64,000 bases of DNA, taken from assembly GCA_030753015.1 (NCBI GenBank), contig JASMDC010000004.1:1-64000 (forward strand). Reading direction: 5' to 3'. Position numbers and translations under genes: made by a program. The notes below the pieces were generated by a model. The model was given only the letters and a program-made list of their open reading frames with translations, made no database searches and had not been told where the DNA came from. Shown piece by piece: positions 49,335-57,672 of this stretch; within the stretch, counting starts at the first letter, position 1, and each line of letters opens with the position of its first letter. Origin of the DNA: Candidatus Undinarchaeales archaeon. Its GTDB lineage: Archaea; SpSt-1190; JASMDC01.

Positions 49335-51541
49335 GAGCACAGACCCTGCTCCTCATATTGGTGGTCACGTTCAACGCTGGTCTCCTCTGGCCGGTCATCG
49401 GACGGGGCCCGCCCATCGGTATGGACAACTCCTATCACATAGGAAAGCTCGCCTGTCTTTCCGATAACACGGCGGAGGGGGGTCCCGTGTTCGGGTGGTG
49501 TCCGGAGTACAGCGGCGGTTTCCCACTGTTCCGCTATTACCAGCATGTCCCCTACGTGGTCACGCTCGCGATGATGCGGATGCTCCCCCTGGGCGTCGCC
49601 GATGTGTTCAACATCACCCTCGTGCTCTTCTTCGTCGCGCCGGCCCTGGCCATATTCCTCCTTGCACGCGCTCTGGGCGCCCCCCCGGGGTTCGCTGCTG
49701 CCCTGTTCCTGTTCTATCCGACCTGTTGGGGTCACGACCACTGTGCATACTTCAACCTGGGTGTATGGACACAGCCCTTCGGTATCTTCTTCGCTGTGCT
49801 CGCCCTGTGGTCGCTGGCTACCCGTCGTCAGAGCCTTACTGCGCTCCTACTCGCCATCACGATGGCATCGCACCTCGTCCTTGCCTACATGCTCGTCCCG
49901 GTGATCATCCTATTCCCTCTTCTTCTCCACACCGACCGTACTCTCTCCCGGCGTCTAATCCAGGGGATGATGGTGCTCGTACTGGCCGCTGCCCTGAGCG
50001 CGTACTGGCTGGTGCCCACCCTCGCCACCATATCCTATCGAGGGTCCAATCCCTGGGTCCAGAACACCATTCAGAAGCGCTCCTTGGGCCTGGAGGCCAT
50101 CGACCTCCTCCTGGACGGCCGTCTGTTGGATGGTGCCACCAACGGTTCGAGCGAAAAGTACACGGTCTCGAAGCTGGGCCGCCCACCGGTCATCACGGCG
50201 CTCGGGATGGTCGGCCTCGCGCTCTCGCTGACCCGTGACCGTCGCTGCATCCTCCTCATGCTCTCGTTCGCGTACTCGATGGTGCTATTCATAGGCTCTG
50301 AGGTGGTCACACCGCTCAGCTACCTGCCCTTCGAGGCGTCACTGTACTACATCCGCGCCCTTGCGCTCGTCGAGGTGTTCTTCGCCATCCTGGCAGCACG
50401 GGGACTGGGATGGCTCACCGGGGAACGGGCGGCAGGTATCTCTCTTGCCCTCGTCCTCCTCTGGCCGGCCGTAGCGCAGAGCGATATGTGGGGACAGAGC
50501 GGCACTTCCCTATCGGACAGCATCGCTCGGACCGTTAGCGTCACGGTAGGAGGTCCCGCACGCACGGTGCTCTTGCTCATGGGTGCTGTCGTCGCGCTCG
50601 CATCCTCTCGGTGGCCCCGCGGACGGCGCATTGCTGCTGTGGCGCTGGTGGCCGTGCTCCTTCTCCCGCTCGGGCTGGAGCGCGCCGGCTCCGCCAACGG
50701 CCACGCGCGCTCGATCCGCGACTACTCACACATCGCGCGTCGAGTGTACGGCGCCGCTGACATCCTCGCCGGGCTCCCCGGGCCGGGCCGGGTCCACACA
50801 GGGGGCGGCCTTGGACTGGGCAGCCACTGGGAGATCGGGATCCTCGCCCTGCGCGGGGGGAAGGATGCCACTTCAGTGTACGGTGCAGGCCTCGACCACA
50901 CCGCCCTAAACCACCATATCATTGGTCCGCGGCTACAGGTCACTCCAGGCGACCTGGCGATGGCCGGTGTACGATACGTGGTGTCGACCAAACCCCTCTC
51001 CCAGGGCTGGCTGGTCGAGCGTCCCCACGACTATGACGGCTTCCATCTGTACGAGGTGCCGAGCGCGTCCTACGCCGCGACCGTTGACCGGGCACCATTG
51101 TTCCAGGGGACTTGGAACGAGTGGAAGGAGTTCGCGGACAAGTGGGACCGCCGCACTATCGCGTTGTTCTACATGGATGGGCCCATATCGGACGTTGGGC
51201 CGACCTTCGGACCGGGTGAGCCCGTCCCCGACGTCGACCAGCGGACAACACCCGTGTTCGAATGTCAGTCAGCCCGAACGAGCCATACTTGCACTGTGCG
51301 GTCCGATAACCATGGATTCCTTGTGTTGAGAGTGGCGTTCTTCCCCGACTGGCACGCCACCTATGATGGAGAAGAAATCCCCATGTTCGTCGCAGCACCG
51401 TTCTTCATGGCGGTCGGGTTCGCACCGGGCATCCACGAGATCACGTTCACCTGGCGTCAGTCATACCTGGTCACCCTCTCCGTCCTCGTATCGCTGGCAG
51501 TGTCCCTTGCCCTTGTATACGGGGCGGCCCGGCGTCTGTGA
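49331..51541 (+). CDS. GT-C-like polytopic membrane glycosyltransferase
   Basis: 736 residues from GTG 49331 (GTGA overlap with the radical SAM stop); ATG 49319 would add four residues. About twelve TM helices fill the first 460 residues, and a soluble C-terminal domain ends in one last TM helix (LVTLSVLVSLAVSLALVYG). The first external loop carries GMDNSYHIGKLACL and YYQHVPYV, like the acidic loop motif of GT-C enzymes, and the overall plan fits the 6-pyruvoyl-tetrahydropterin-synthase-related / YfhO-like group. It probably extends or transfers a lipid-linked sugar outside the membrane. Confidence 0.75.
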   Translation: MRAQTLLLILVVTFNAGLLWPVIGRGPPIGMDNSYHIGKLACLSDNTAEGGPVFGWCPEYSGGFPLFRYYQHVPYVVTLAMMRMLPLGVADVFNITLVLFFVAPALAIFLLARALGAPPGFAAALFLFYPTCWGHDHCAYFNLGVWTQPFGIFFAVLALWSLATRRQSLTALLLAITMASHLVLAYMLVPVIILFPLLLHTDRTLSRRLIQGMMVLVLAAALSAYWLVPTLATISYRGSNPWVQNTIQKRSLGLEAIDLLLDGRLLDGATNGSSEKYTVSKLGRPPVITALGMVGLALSLTRDRRCILLMLSFAYSMVLFIGSEVVTPLSYLPFEASLYYIRALALVEVFFAILAARGLGWLTGERAAGISLALVLLWPAVAQSDMWGQSGTSLSDSIARTVSVTVGGPARTVLLLMGAVVALASSRWPRGRRIAAVALVAVLLLPLGLERAGSANGHARSIRDYSHIARRVYGAADILAGLPGPGRVHTGGGLGLGSHWEIGILALRGGKDATSVYGAGLDHTALNHHIIGPRLQVTPGDLAMAGVRYVVSTKPLSQGWLVERPHDYDGFHLYEVPSASYAATVDRAPLFQGTWNEWKEFADKWDRRTIALFYMDGPISDVGPTFGPGEPVPDVDQRTTPVFECQSARTSHTCTVRSDNHGFLVLRVAFFPDWHATYDGEEIPMFVAAPFFMAVGFAPGIHEITFTWRQSYLVTLSVLVSLAVSLALVYGAARRL

Positions 51542-51544
51542 AAG

Positions 51545-51556
51545 ACATTTATAACT
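51545..51556 (+). promoter_or_regulatory. TATA box of the polyferredoxin gene
   Basis: CATTTATAACTG is centred 26 nt before ATG 51577. This separates the polyferredoxin from the glycosylation operon. A purine-rich GGGAGAGAAAGGA also precedes the ATG. Confidence 0.55.
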
Positions 51557-51576
51557 GTCCAGGGAGAGAAAGGACC

Positions 51577-53790
51577 ATGGCTAGTGCCGGTACGAGGATC
51601 GCGGTGGTTGCGCTCCTTCTCCTCGTACTGGTCACGGCCGAGGACATATCCCTCACCGTGCGCCTGGTCACCAACAATCCGCTCGAGATCGGTTCCAGTG
51701 CCACCGTGTCGCTAAGCGTCCAGAACAGCGGTGAGTATGACACCGAGGTCGTGGTGGCCCTTGACGCCCCTCGCCTCGAGTCCTCTTCCCTGGGCGGGCC
51801 CGAGCAGAACCTGGGGTATCTGGACCCTGGGGCGAAGGGCCAGACTGACTGGCGTGTGACGGCCCCGGGCCCGGGCAACTACACTATCTGTGCGAACGTC
51901 ACCGGATCCGCCAGCATCGAGATGGACTATCCGATCCTGCCCGTATGCCTGAACGTCACAGCGATCACCAAGGTGGAGAGCAAGATCGAGGCAATAAACA
52001 GCACCGTGCTCACGGCCAAGGGTGTTCCCAAGAAGGGCGGATTGGCCGAGGTCCGACCACCACTGAACCTCACCCTGGCCAAGGGCACCATCACACGGGA
52101 GAACGGTAGCATCCAGTTCAAGCTCTCCGTGGAGAACACGGGTACAAGGGGCGACGTGGTGACCGTGAACGTGGAGGGGAAGGGTGCCACCGATGTGGAC
52201 CCCGCCTCGTTCAACCTCCCCCCCGGTGCGTCAAGGAGCGTCACCATACGGGTTCAGGGCACCGACCTCCTGGACATCACCGTGACAGTGAAGGACGACC
52301 TCGATCGGTTGCTGGTAACTGAGAGGGTGCTCGACCGCCCCAAGGAGACCACCAACTGGGCGCGTGCAATCGTGCCACTCCTGTTGATCATCCCCATAAT
52401 CTTCGTGATCATCATAAAGGGACGGGCCATGGAACGGCTCCTCCCCTCGCTGTACGTCCAGCGCTTCGAGAGCGTCATCGACGTCAGGGAGCGCGAATCC
52501 GAGCTCATGGGCAAGCGCATCTCCCTTGAGGGCAAGGTCATCCTGGACGAGAACTTCGAGTTATTCCACACGGTGTACGTCTACGATGCTTCAGGCGACT
52601 ACCTGGCCGCCACCACCGATATCCAGCTGGAAGAGGGTATCTACACGGTGACCGGTCGCCTGGGCCGCGCCGAACAAACTCAGGGTTACGTCCAGGAGGG
52701 CGAGCTCCTGCTCCAGGTGGAGTCCGCCCAGGGTGAGTGGCAGTCCGGTGCGTCGCTGTTCGCCATGCGCAACCATGTCCGTGCCGTGGTGGTGCTGGCC
52801 GTGCTCTACCTGCTCGTGTCCCGGCGCATCCGTGACATCACCTATATAGCACCGTGGGGCAACCTCCAGTACCTGGCCATCGCGCCCTTCTCGCTGCCCC
52901 TCATCCCCATCCTCTTCGCCCTCGTGCCACTGCTGGTGGCCCTGGTCATGGGTCCCGTTTTCTGCGGCTGGGTATGCCCCATTGGCTTCTTCCACGAGGT
53001 CATCGGTACAAGGCTCTCAAAGCCCCGGAAGGCGCTCGCGCGCCTCAACGACCGCAACATCAAGTACCTGGGGCTGCTCGTCGTCATCGTCGTGACCCTC
53101 GGCTTCCGAACACCGGCCCTGTGCCGGGTGTGCCCCTTCGGTGACGTGTTGGCGCGGATCGAGCTGGACCCGGGCATCTCCGCCGATGCCTTCGCAGGGG
53201 GGGTGTTCGCCTGGCGCCTAGGCATCCTGGGAGCGCTGATCATAGCCATGATCCTCATCCAGCCCATTTTCTGGTGCAAGAACCTCTGCCCCTACGGTGC
53301 GCTCCTGTCGGTGATGGGCATCACCAAGTGGATCGACGTCCATGTCCAACGACAGGCCTGCGTCGACTGCGGTCTGTGCGAGAACGTATGTCCCTACGAG
53401 CTGGGCATCCTCACCGACACCCACATGAACGAGTGTACGTCCTGTGGCAAGTGCGTGACCGTCTGCTTCAAGAACGCCCTGACGCTCAACTTCAATCCCG
53501 GTCTCATCCGACAGAACCTGGTGCCCGCGGTACTGGGCCTTCTGGTGGTGGCCATCATCCTGATGTTCCCCTTCATCAGCGAGCGTCTGCCGGTCACCAT
53601 CGATTACACGAAGTGTATCAAGTGCGGTGCTTGCTGGGAACAGCATCCCAAGTTTTTCGCTGAGGACGAACGAACCGGGTTCCCGGTCATCAGCGAGGAC
53701 TCAGCGGTGAAGGTCGCGGGGCTCACGCCAGAGGAGGCGGACCGCATAATAGCAGTATGTCCTGTGGACGCCATCTCCGTGGAGGATTGA
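51577..53790 (+). CDS. membrane polyferredoxin (NapH/NosR-like) with exported Ig-like domains
   Basis: 737 residues in an unusual order. After a signal peptide (TRIAVVALLLLVLVTA) come two exported CARDB/Ig-like modules with N-glycosylation sequons (NYT, NVT, NST), a TM helix near 275 (AIVPLLLIIPIIFVIII), and a cytoplasmic OB-like domain (GKRISLEGKVILDENFELFHTVYVYDA). The NapH/YccM-type membrane electron carrier follows: CGWVCPIGFF (about residue 461), CRVCPFGD, WCKNLCPYGA. Last are ferredoxin clusters CVDCGLCENVCP, CTSCGKCVTVC and CIKCGACW ... VCPVDAI. It should pass electrons across or along the membrane. The exported domains are not usual for this family. Partners are not in the window. Confidence 0.85.
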   Translation: MASAGTRIAVVALLLLVLVTAEDISLTVRLVTNNPLEIGSSATVSLSVQNSGEYDTEVVVALDAPRLESSSLGGPEQNLGYLDPGAKGQTDWRVTAPGPGNYTICANVTGSASIEMDYPILPVCLNVTAITKVESKIEAINSTVLTAKGVPKKGGLAEVRPPLNLTLAKGTITRENGSIQFKLSVENTGTRGDVVTVNVEGKGATDVDPASFNLPPGASRSVTIRVQGTDLLDITVTVKDDLDRLLVTERVLDRPKETTNWARAIVPLLLIIPIIFVIIIKGRAMERLLPSLYVQRFESVIDVRERESELMGKRISLEGKVILDENFELFHTVYVYDASGDYLAATTDIQLEEGIYTVTGRLGRAEQTQGYVQEGELLLQVESAQGEWQSGASLFAMRNHVRAVVVLAVLYLLVSRRIRDITYIAPWGNLQYLAIAPFSLPLIPILFALVPLLVALVMGPVFCGWVCPIGFFHEVIGTRLSKPRKALARLNDRNIKYLGLLVVIVVTLGFRTPALCRVCPFGDVLARIELDPGISADAFAGGVFAWRLGILGALIIAMILIQPIFWCKNLCPYGALLSVMGITKWIDVHVQRQACVDCGLCENVCPYELGILTDTHMNECTSCGKCVTVCFKNALTLNFNPGLIRQNLVPAVLGLLVVAIILMFPFISERLPVTIDYTKCIKCGACWEQHPKFFAEDERTGFPVISEDSAVKVAGLTPEEADRIIAVCPVDAISVED

Positions 53791-53806
53791 AGCACGGGGC
53801 AGTTGC

Positions 53807-53822
53807 TTAGACATTGGTCTAA
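53807..53822. repeat. perfect inverted repeat TTAGAC-N4-GTCTAA
   Basis: TTAGAC ATTG GTCTAA lies 17 nt after the polyferredoxin stop. It could be an operator or a weak hairpin. It lacks a T-tract on either strand, so a terminator is not evident. Confidence 0.45.
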
Positions 53823-53886
53823 AACCATCAAAGTGGCGAGGTTAGTCTTAGAAAGAGGCAGACAAATTAGAGTCGCGAGATAGGAT

Positions 53887-56433
53887 TCAGGATTGATTCC
53901 GTACGTAATAATACCTGTATACTAACGAGAACATCAGTGCTAACATTAGGATGACGATCACTCCTTTACGCGTCATACTACCCTTTCCCCCTCCTTCCTG
54001 GAGAACAACGATTGAACCATCGTCCGACACGTAATAAAGGGATTCGTCCGCTGGCACGATACTAGATGCGATTGGATTATTCGTACGATAGCTCCATACC
54101 TCACTCCCATCTCTAGCATCGAGGGCGCGGATGTGCCGATCGCTGGTGCCCACGAAAAGAACGCCATCCTTGATGGTTGGTGAAAGGGTAGGATTGATCC
54201 CCTTTTCTATCTTCCAGTGTACATCACCGGTCTGAGCATCGAGAGCGTAGATATCAGGGGACAGGATATAGAGGATACCATCCGCGAGAACGGGTGCCGT
54301 TACGATTGAACTATTGGTTTGAAAGGTCCATATCTCAATACCATTCACTGCGTCCAAGGCATAGACAGCGCCGTCCTCTGAACCGAAATAGACGATCCCA
54401 TCGGCCACATATGGAGAGGCAAAAACCGATCCCTGCGTATGATACATCCATTTTTTCCCCCCCGTCTTTCCATCGAGCGCATAGACGTTTGCGTTGCCTG
54501 AACCTACGTACAAGATACCGTTCGCATAGACTGGTTGAGACTTGAGGCCCGCCCCGAGGGTACGGTTCCATACATGCTTACCGGTAGCTTCCTCCAGTGC
54601 AATGATTTTACTGCCGTCCGTAGAGATGAAGAGGAGGCCGTCCCCCCCAACAGGGGGAAGAAGCGAGTCCGCTCGATCGGTATAATAGGTCCATAGGATC
54701 CCCCCACTATCAACATCCACTGCATAGGCGAACATATTCTCTGAGGTGAAGACGACCTTCTCATTCGATACGAAGGGTGTTGAGAGCCTGTGGAACCCCT
54801 CCATATGGAATGACCATTGAATTGAACCCGTCAGAGCATTAATTGCATAGAGGTGACCATCCGACGATGTGCTATAGACGTTCCCCGCCTCAATAACGAG
54901 GGGGGGAGCAATCGCGCCCCCTGACTTGAAGCTCCACGCGGGTCCGAAATCGAAGGAGAAATCCTTTCGAGAAGACGCTCCTTGCGTTCCTACATCCTCT
55001 GCCAGTACCTCGTTCACAGGTGTGGGCTCGGGAGGGATCATGGCCGTAGATGGGATGACTGTTATAGTTGACCGCCTACATCCATAATTCTTTTTCTCGT
55101 CCTCGCAACATACCCTTGCTGTATGATGGCCCTCCCCTAGGTCGAGCTCCCACAGTACCGTCCCATTCAGGTTATCGGTCCAGGAATGGGGCTCACCATC
55201 GATGAGAAGGCCACAGTCAGTTATTGATGGATACTCATTAGTGACATTCACGAACAAGGTGACCATCCTAGATGCGACGGTTACATCTTGGATTTCGAAA
55301 AACGGGGGAGCCCCTTCAAGGACCGTAATCCTGGCGGAGTCCCCATCCATCGATGGGCCGAGGTCGTTTACAATCTGCTGTATCTCCTTGGCAAGTGCTT
55401 GCGCAGCCAGGTCATGGGCTTGGGCGTTCGGATGCATGTCGCGAGGATGGACATGGAAGTCCTCATCATCCCCCCCTGCGTATAGCGGGAGCAGGTCAAC
55501 GGCCCTGATCCCATTTTCACGGCAGAAGGTCATGATGAGGTCGTGGATACCGTTAAAGGGATAGTCCCTCAGGTTATAGAAATGGGGGAAGACCATTACG
55601 ATAAGGGTAATGTTACTCTCCTCTGCTACCCTCTTCATCTCTGCGATGTGCTCTGATGTCTTGGTCCAGTGCCCATCGGTAGTGCCAAGATAATCGGAGC
55701 GGTACTGCTCCACCATCGTACGCGTGGCGACGCGGTTCATTATCCTTCCGGAGATAAAGTCGAATAAAGCGCTCCAGGGTGGTTCGGAATACTTGATATC
55801 CCCTCGTGTGCGTCGTTTATTATAGATATCATTGAGCATATATCCGAGAACGACAATATGGGGTTTCACCCCGGGTTCCAACCACGTTAATTGCTCGATT
55901 TCTTGGCGAGTAGAATATCCCTGCACTGCCGCATTGAGTACTTGGTACCGTTCACCCCCTTGGGCACTCCCCTGAAGGAAGCGTTCCAATCGAGAAGAAT
56001 AGGTATCTTCATTGGCAACACCATAACCAAATGAAAAGGAGTCCCCGAGCACAAGCACCCTCACAGACCCATTGCTCGTGAGGAGTCTCCGATCGGGTCC
56101 ACGCATCCCCCATGAATTAATGTGATACTCGACCCTCCCATCCGGGGGGAGCGTATTATATGGATCTCCATCGTACATGGTGAAGAAAGTACTATTAGGT
56201 ATGGGCTCGTACTCCAACATGGGATTAGCACTCGAGCGTATGGCGAACGTACCGCTTTGCAGTTCAAGTGGGGAAGGGGTGAACATCCGAACACCAATCT
56301 CCAGGAGGAGTAAGGTCATCATCACACTTACTCCGACCACGATCACTTTTCCCTTGAATTGAGGTGTAATACGGCCGCGTTGCTTGGTCCTATCCTCTCC
56401 CTTACCATTAGGCATTATCGACGTCGAGGCCAT
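53887..56433 (-). CDS. membrane SGNH-hydrolase fused to PQQ-type beta-propeller
   Basis: About 848 residues from ATG 56433; a TTG 39 nt upstream is possible. The N-terminus is cytoplasmic, then one TM helix (KVIVVGVSVMMTLLLLEIGV). An SGNH/GDSL esterase domain follows: VLVLGDSFSFGYG (block I Ser), VVLGYMLNDIY (block III Asn), RDMHPNAQAH (block V Asp-x-x-His). After an Ig-like spacer, seven or eight PQQ/YVTN-type repeats (YALDAxTGxxxW) form a propeller, and a C-terminal TM helix closes the chain. It may deacylate surface glycans with the propeller as the binding part. GC content is lower than neighbouring genes, suggesting transfer. Confidence 0.8.
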   Translation of the reverse strand: MASTSIMPNGKGEDRTKQRGRITPQFKGKVIVVGVSVMMTLLLLEIGVRMFTPSPLELQSGTFAIRSSANPMLEYEPIPNSTFFTMYDGDPYNTLPPDGRVEYHINSWGMRGPDRRLLTSNGSVRVLVLGDSFSFGYGVANEDTYSSRLERFLQGSAQGGERYQVLNAAVQGYSTRQEIEQLTWLEPGVKPHIVVLGYMLNDIYNKRRTRGDIKYSEPPWSALFDFISGRIMNRVATRTMVEQYRSDYLGTTDGHWTKTSEHIAEMKRVAEESNITLIVMVFPHFYNLRDYPFNGIHDLIMTFCRENGIRAVDLLPLYAGGDDEDFHVHPRDMHPNAQAHDLAAQALAKEIQQIVNDLGPSMDGDSARITVLEGAPPFFEIQDVTVASRMVTLFVNVTNEYPSITDCGLLIDGEPHSWTDNLNGTVLWELDLGEGHHTARVCCEDEKKNYGCRRSTITVIPSTAMIPPEPTPVNEVLAEDVGTQGASSRKDFSFDFGPAWSFKSGGAIAPPLVIEAGNVYSTSSDGHLYAINALTGSIQWSFHMEGFHRLSTPFVSNEKVVFTSENMFAYAVDVDSGGILWTYYTDRADSLLPPVGGDGLLFISTDGSKIIALEEATGKHVWNRTLGAGLKSQPVYANGILYVGSGNANVYALDGKTGGKKWMYHTQGSVFASPYVADGIVYFGSEDGAVYALDAVNGIEIWTFQTNSSIVTAPVLADGILYILSPDIYALDAQTGDVHWKIEKGINPTLSPTIKDGVLFVGTSDRHIRALDARDGSEVWSYRTNNPIASSIVPADESLYYVSDDGSIVVLQEGGGKGSMTRKGVIVILMLALMFSLVYRYYYVRNQS

Positions 56434-56866
56434 GGGAGTTTCCCTTAGAATCTGATTGGGTCTCCGGTGCAATGCTGGAAGGGCGATCCTTGCCAGATTT
56501 CCTGGACAGGAAAAGTGGGCTCAAGAAGAAGTTGGTTTGACCTATTTGCGTCACTACAATCCGAACGGATGAATTCCTCCATTGCTCAGTTCCTCTGATA
56601 GAGGAAGTCGTACCTGATGGAAAGTGGGCCTTCCGACGTTGAATGGATGAGGGGTTTAATGTGATACAACTGATAATGGTCGCCAGCACCCTCATCCATC
56701 CTCTTTCGCATTATCACGAATGCGTCATGCTTTTCAAGTAATAAAAGGGTTACGCTCCATCCTTTATCGAGGGACATCGCCTCGTTTACGTTCATGGTTT
56801 CTGTCCATCGTTACTGAACGGACGTGGTGATGGACCATTCCACCTCTGGCCAGACGCAGGTATCCT
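56434..56866. other. lower-GC intergenic region
   Basis: It has the same AT-leaning composition as the SGNH-propeller gene. It contains one small minus-strand ORF (56586-56795) of doubtful reality and no clear promoter for the SGNH gene. No RNA or repeat was recognised. Confidence 0.4.
56586..56795 (-). CDS. doubtful 69-residue hypothetical protein
   Basis: Begins ATG 56795 (NVNEAMSLDKGWSVTLLLLEKHDAFVIM). The composition looks protein-like, with alternating hydrophobic and charged residues, but there is no clear promoter, ribosome site or family. It could be a real small gene or a remnant of an acquired segment that includes the SGNH-propeller gene. Confidence 0.25.
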   Translation of the reverse strand: MNVNEAMSLDKGWSVTLLLLEKHDAFVIMRKRMDEGAGDHYQLYHIKPLIHSTSEGPLSIRYDFLYQRN

Positions 56867-57607
56867 CTACCCAATCACGGGATTCGCGTCAATATCGAAC
56901 GGGTTCGTCCTCATCGCGAGGGAGAACAGGTACGGGTGGTCGTCCTTGAGGTGCCTCATGTACGCAAGCCACTGACGGACGAGCAGGACGTAGGCGCGTT
57001 GCAGGTCCTTGGCCAGGTGCTCACGGTCAGTGTCGGGGAGCACGTCGAGGTCCGGACGGACAGCCAGTTCCTCGGTAAGGTGGAACACAGCCTGGAGGAG
57101 TTCGGTGAACGACTCGTGCTCCAGGAGGTTGGGATTGGCGAGCAGGCGCACCATGACCTTCCGCTTCTCGATGAGGAACCGCCGCAGGTCCTCGAGCTCC
57201 ACACGGTCGATCTCGATGTCGTAGCCATGGTCCTCCAGTCCCAACACTACCCGGTCGAAGTGCTCGTCGTCCCAGTCACCAGTGATGATAAGGCGCTTCC
57301 GGATCGAGTCGACGTACGGGTCCAAGTGGGCGAAGTACTTCAGCAGCAGGGTCCCGGCCTCGCTGAAGAACACACCGATGAGCATGTTCAACTTCTCCAA
57401 GCGGATGTGGCGCTCTCGCTCGTTGAGCACCTTCTCGACGATTAGGGAGACCAGGAGGACCTCGATGGGGAGGAAGGCGAGGTCGCTCACCATGAACTTG
57501 CCGATGTGCTCCGGATCATGGAAGATGACGAAGTGGACGAGGTAGATGATCGTGGAGGTTACGACGAGGATGATGGCCAGTCGTGCCTCCCAGCTCAGGC
57601 GTCCCAC
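56867..57607 (-). CDS. membrane-anchored helical protein, function unknown
   Basis: 246 residues from GTG 57607, about 29 nt after CATAAATAGCC. Two TM helices near the N-terminus (LAIILVVTSTIIYLVHFVIF and FLPIEVLLVSLIVEKVL) precede a long helical soluble domain (RERHIRLEKLNMLIGVFFSEAG, then acidic and Arg-rich helices). The pattern of a TM hairpin followed by an E-K-V-L-x-E-R-E-x-R linker is seen in uncharacterised conserved membrane proteins. No catalytic motif. It is divergent from the SsnA-like gene and shares its TATA region. Confidence 0.65.
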   Translation of the reverse strand: MGRLSWEARLAIILVVTSTIIYLVHFVIFHDPEHIGKFMVSDLAFLPIEVLLVSLIVEKVLNERERHIRLEKLNMLIGVFFSEAGTLLLKYFAHLDPYVDSIRKRLIITGDWDDEHFDRVVLGLEDHGYDIEIDRVELEDLRRFLIEKRKVMVRLLANPNLLEHESFTELLQAVFHLTEELAVRPDLDVLPDTDREHLAKDLQRAYVLLVRQWLAYMRHLKDDHPYLFSLAMRTNPFDIDANPVIG

Positions 57608-57628
57608 AGCTCTTGAGCAGGTGAGAAA

Positions 57629-57642
57629 AGGCTATTTATGTC
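57629..57642. promoter_or_regulatory. shared divergent TATA region (membrane protein / ssnA cluster)
   Basis: AGGCTATTTATG is centred near 57636: 29 nt from GTG 57607 on the minus strand and about 37 nt from GTG 57673 on the plus strand. A BRE-like GAGAAAAGG precedes it on the plus strand. Confidence 0.5.
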
Positions 57643-57672
57643 TTTGCCCCCTGGCCTTCCCGGGGATACGGC

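Noticed and set aside
53807..53822. Intrinsic terminator at the inverted repeat
   Set aside because: The stem is only 6 bp with two A-T pairs at its base and no T-tract follows on either strand, so I list it only as a repeat.
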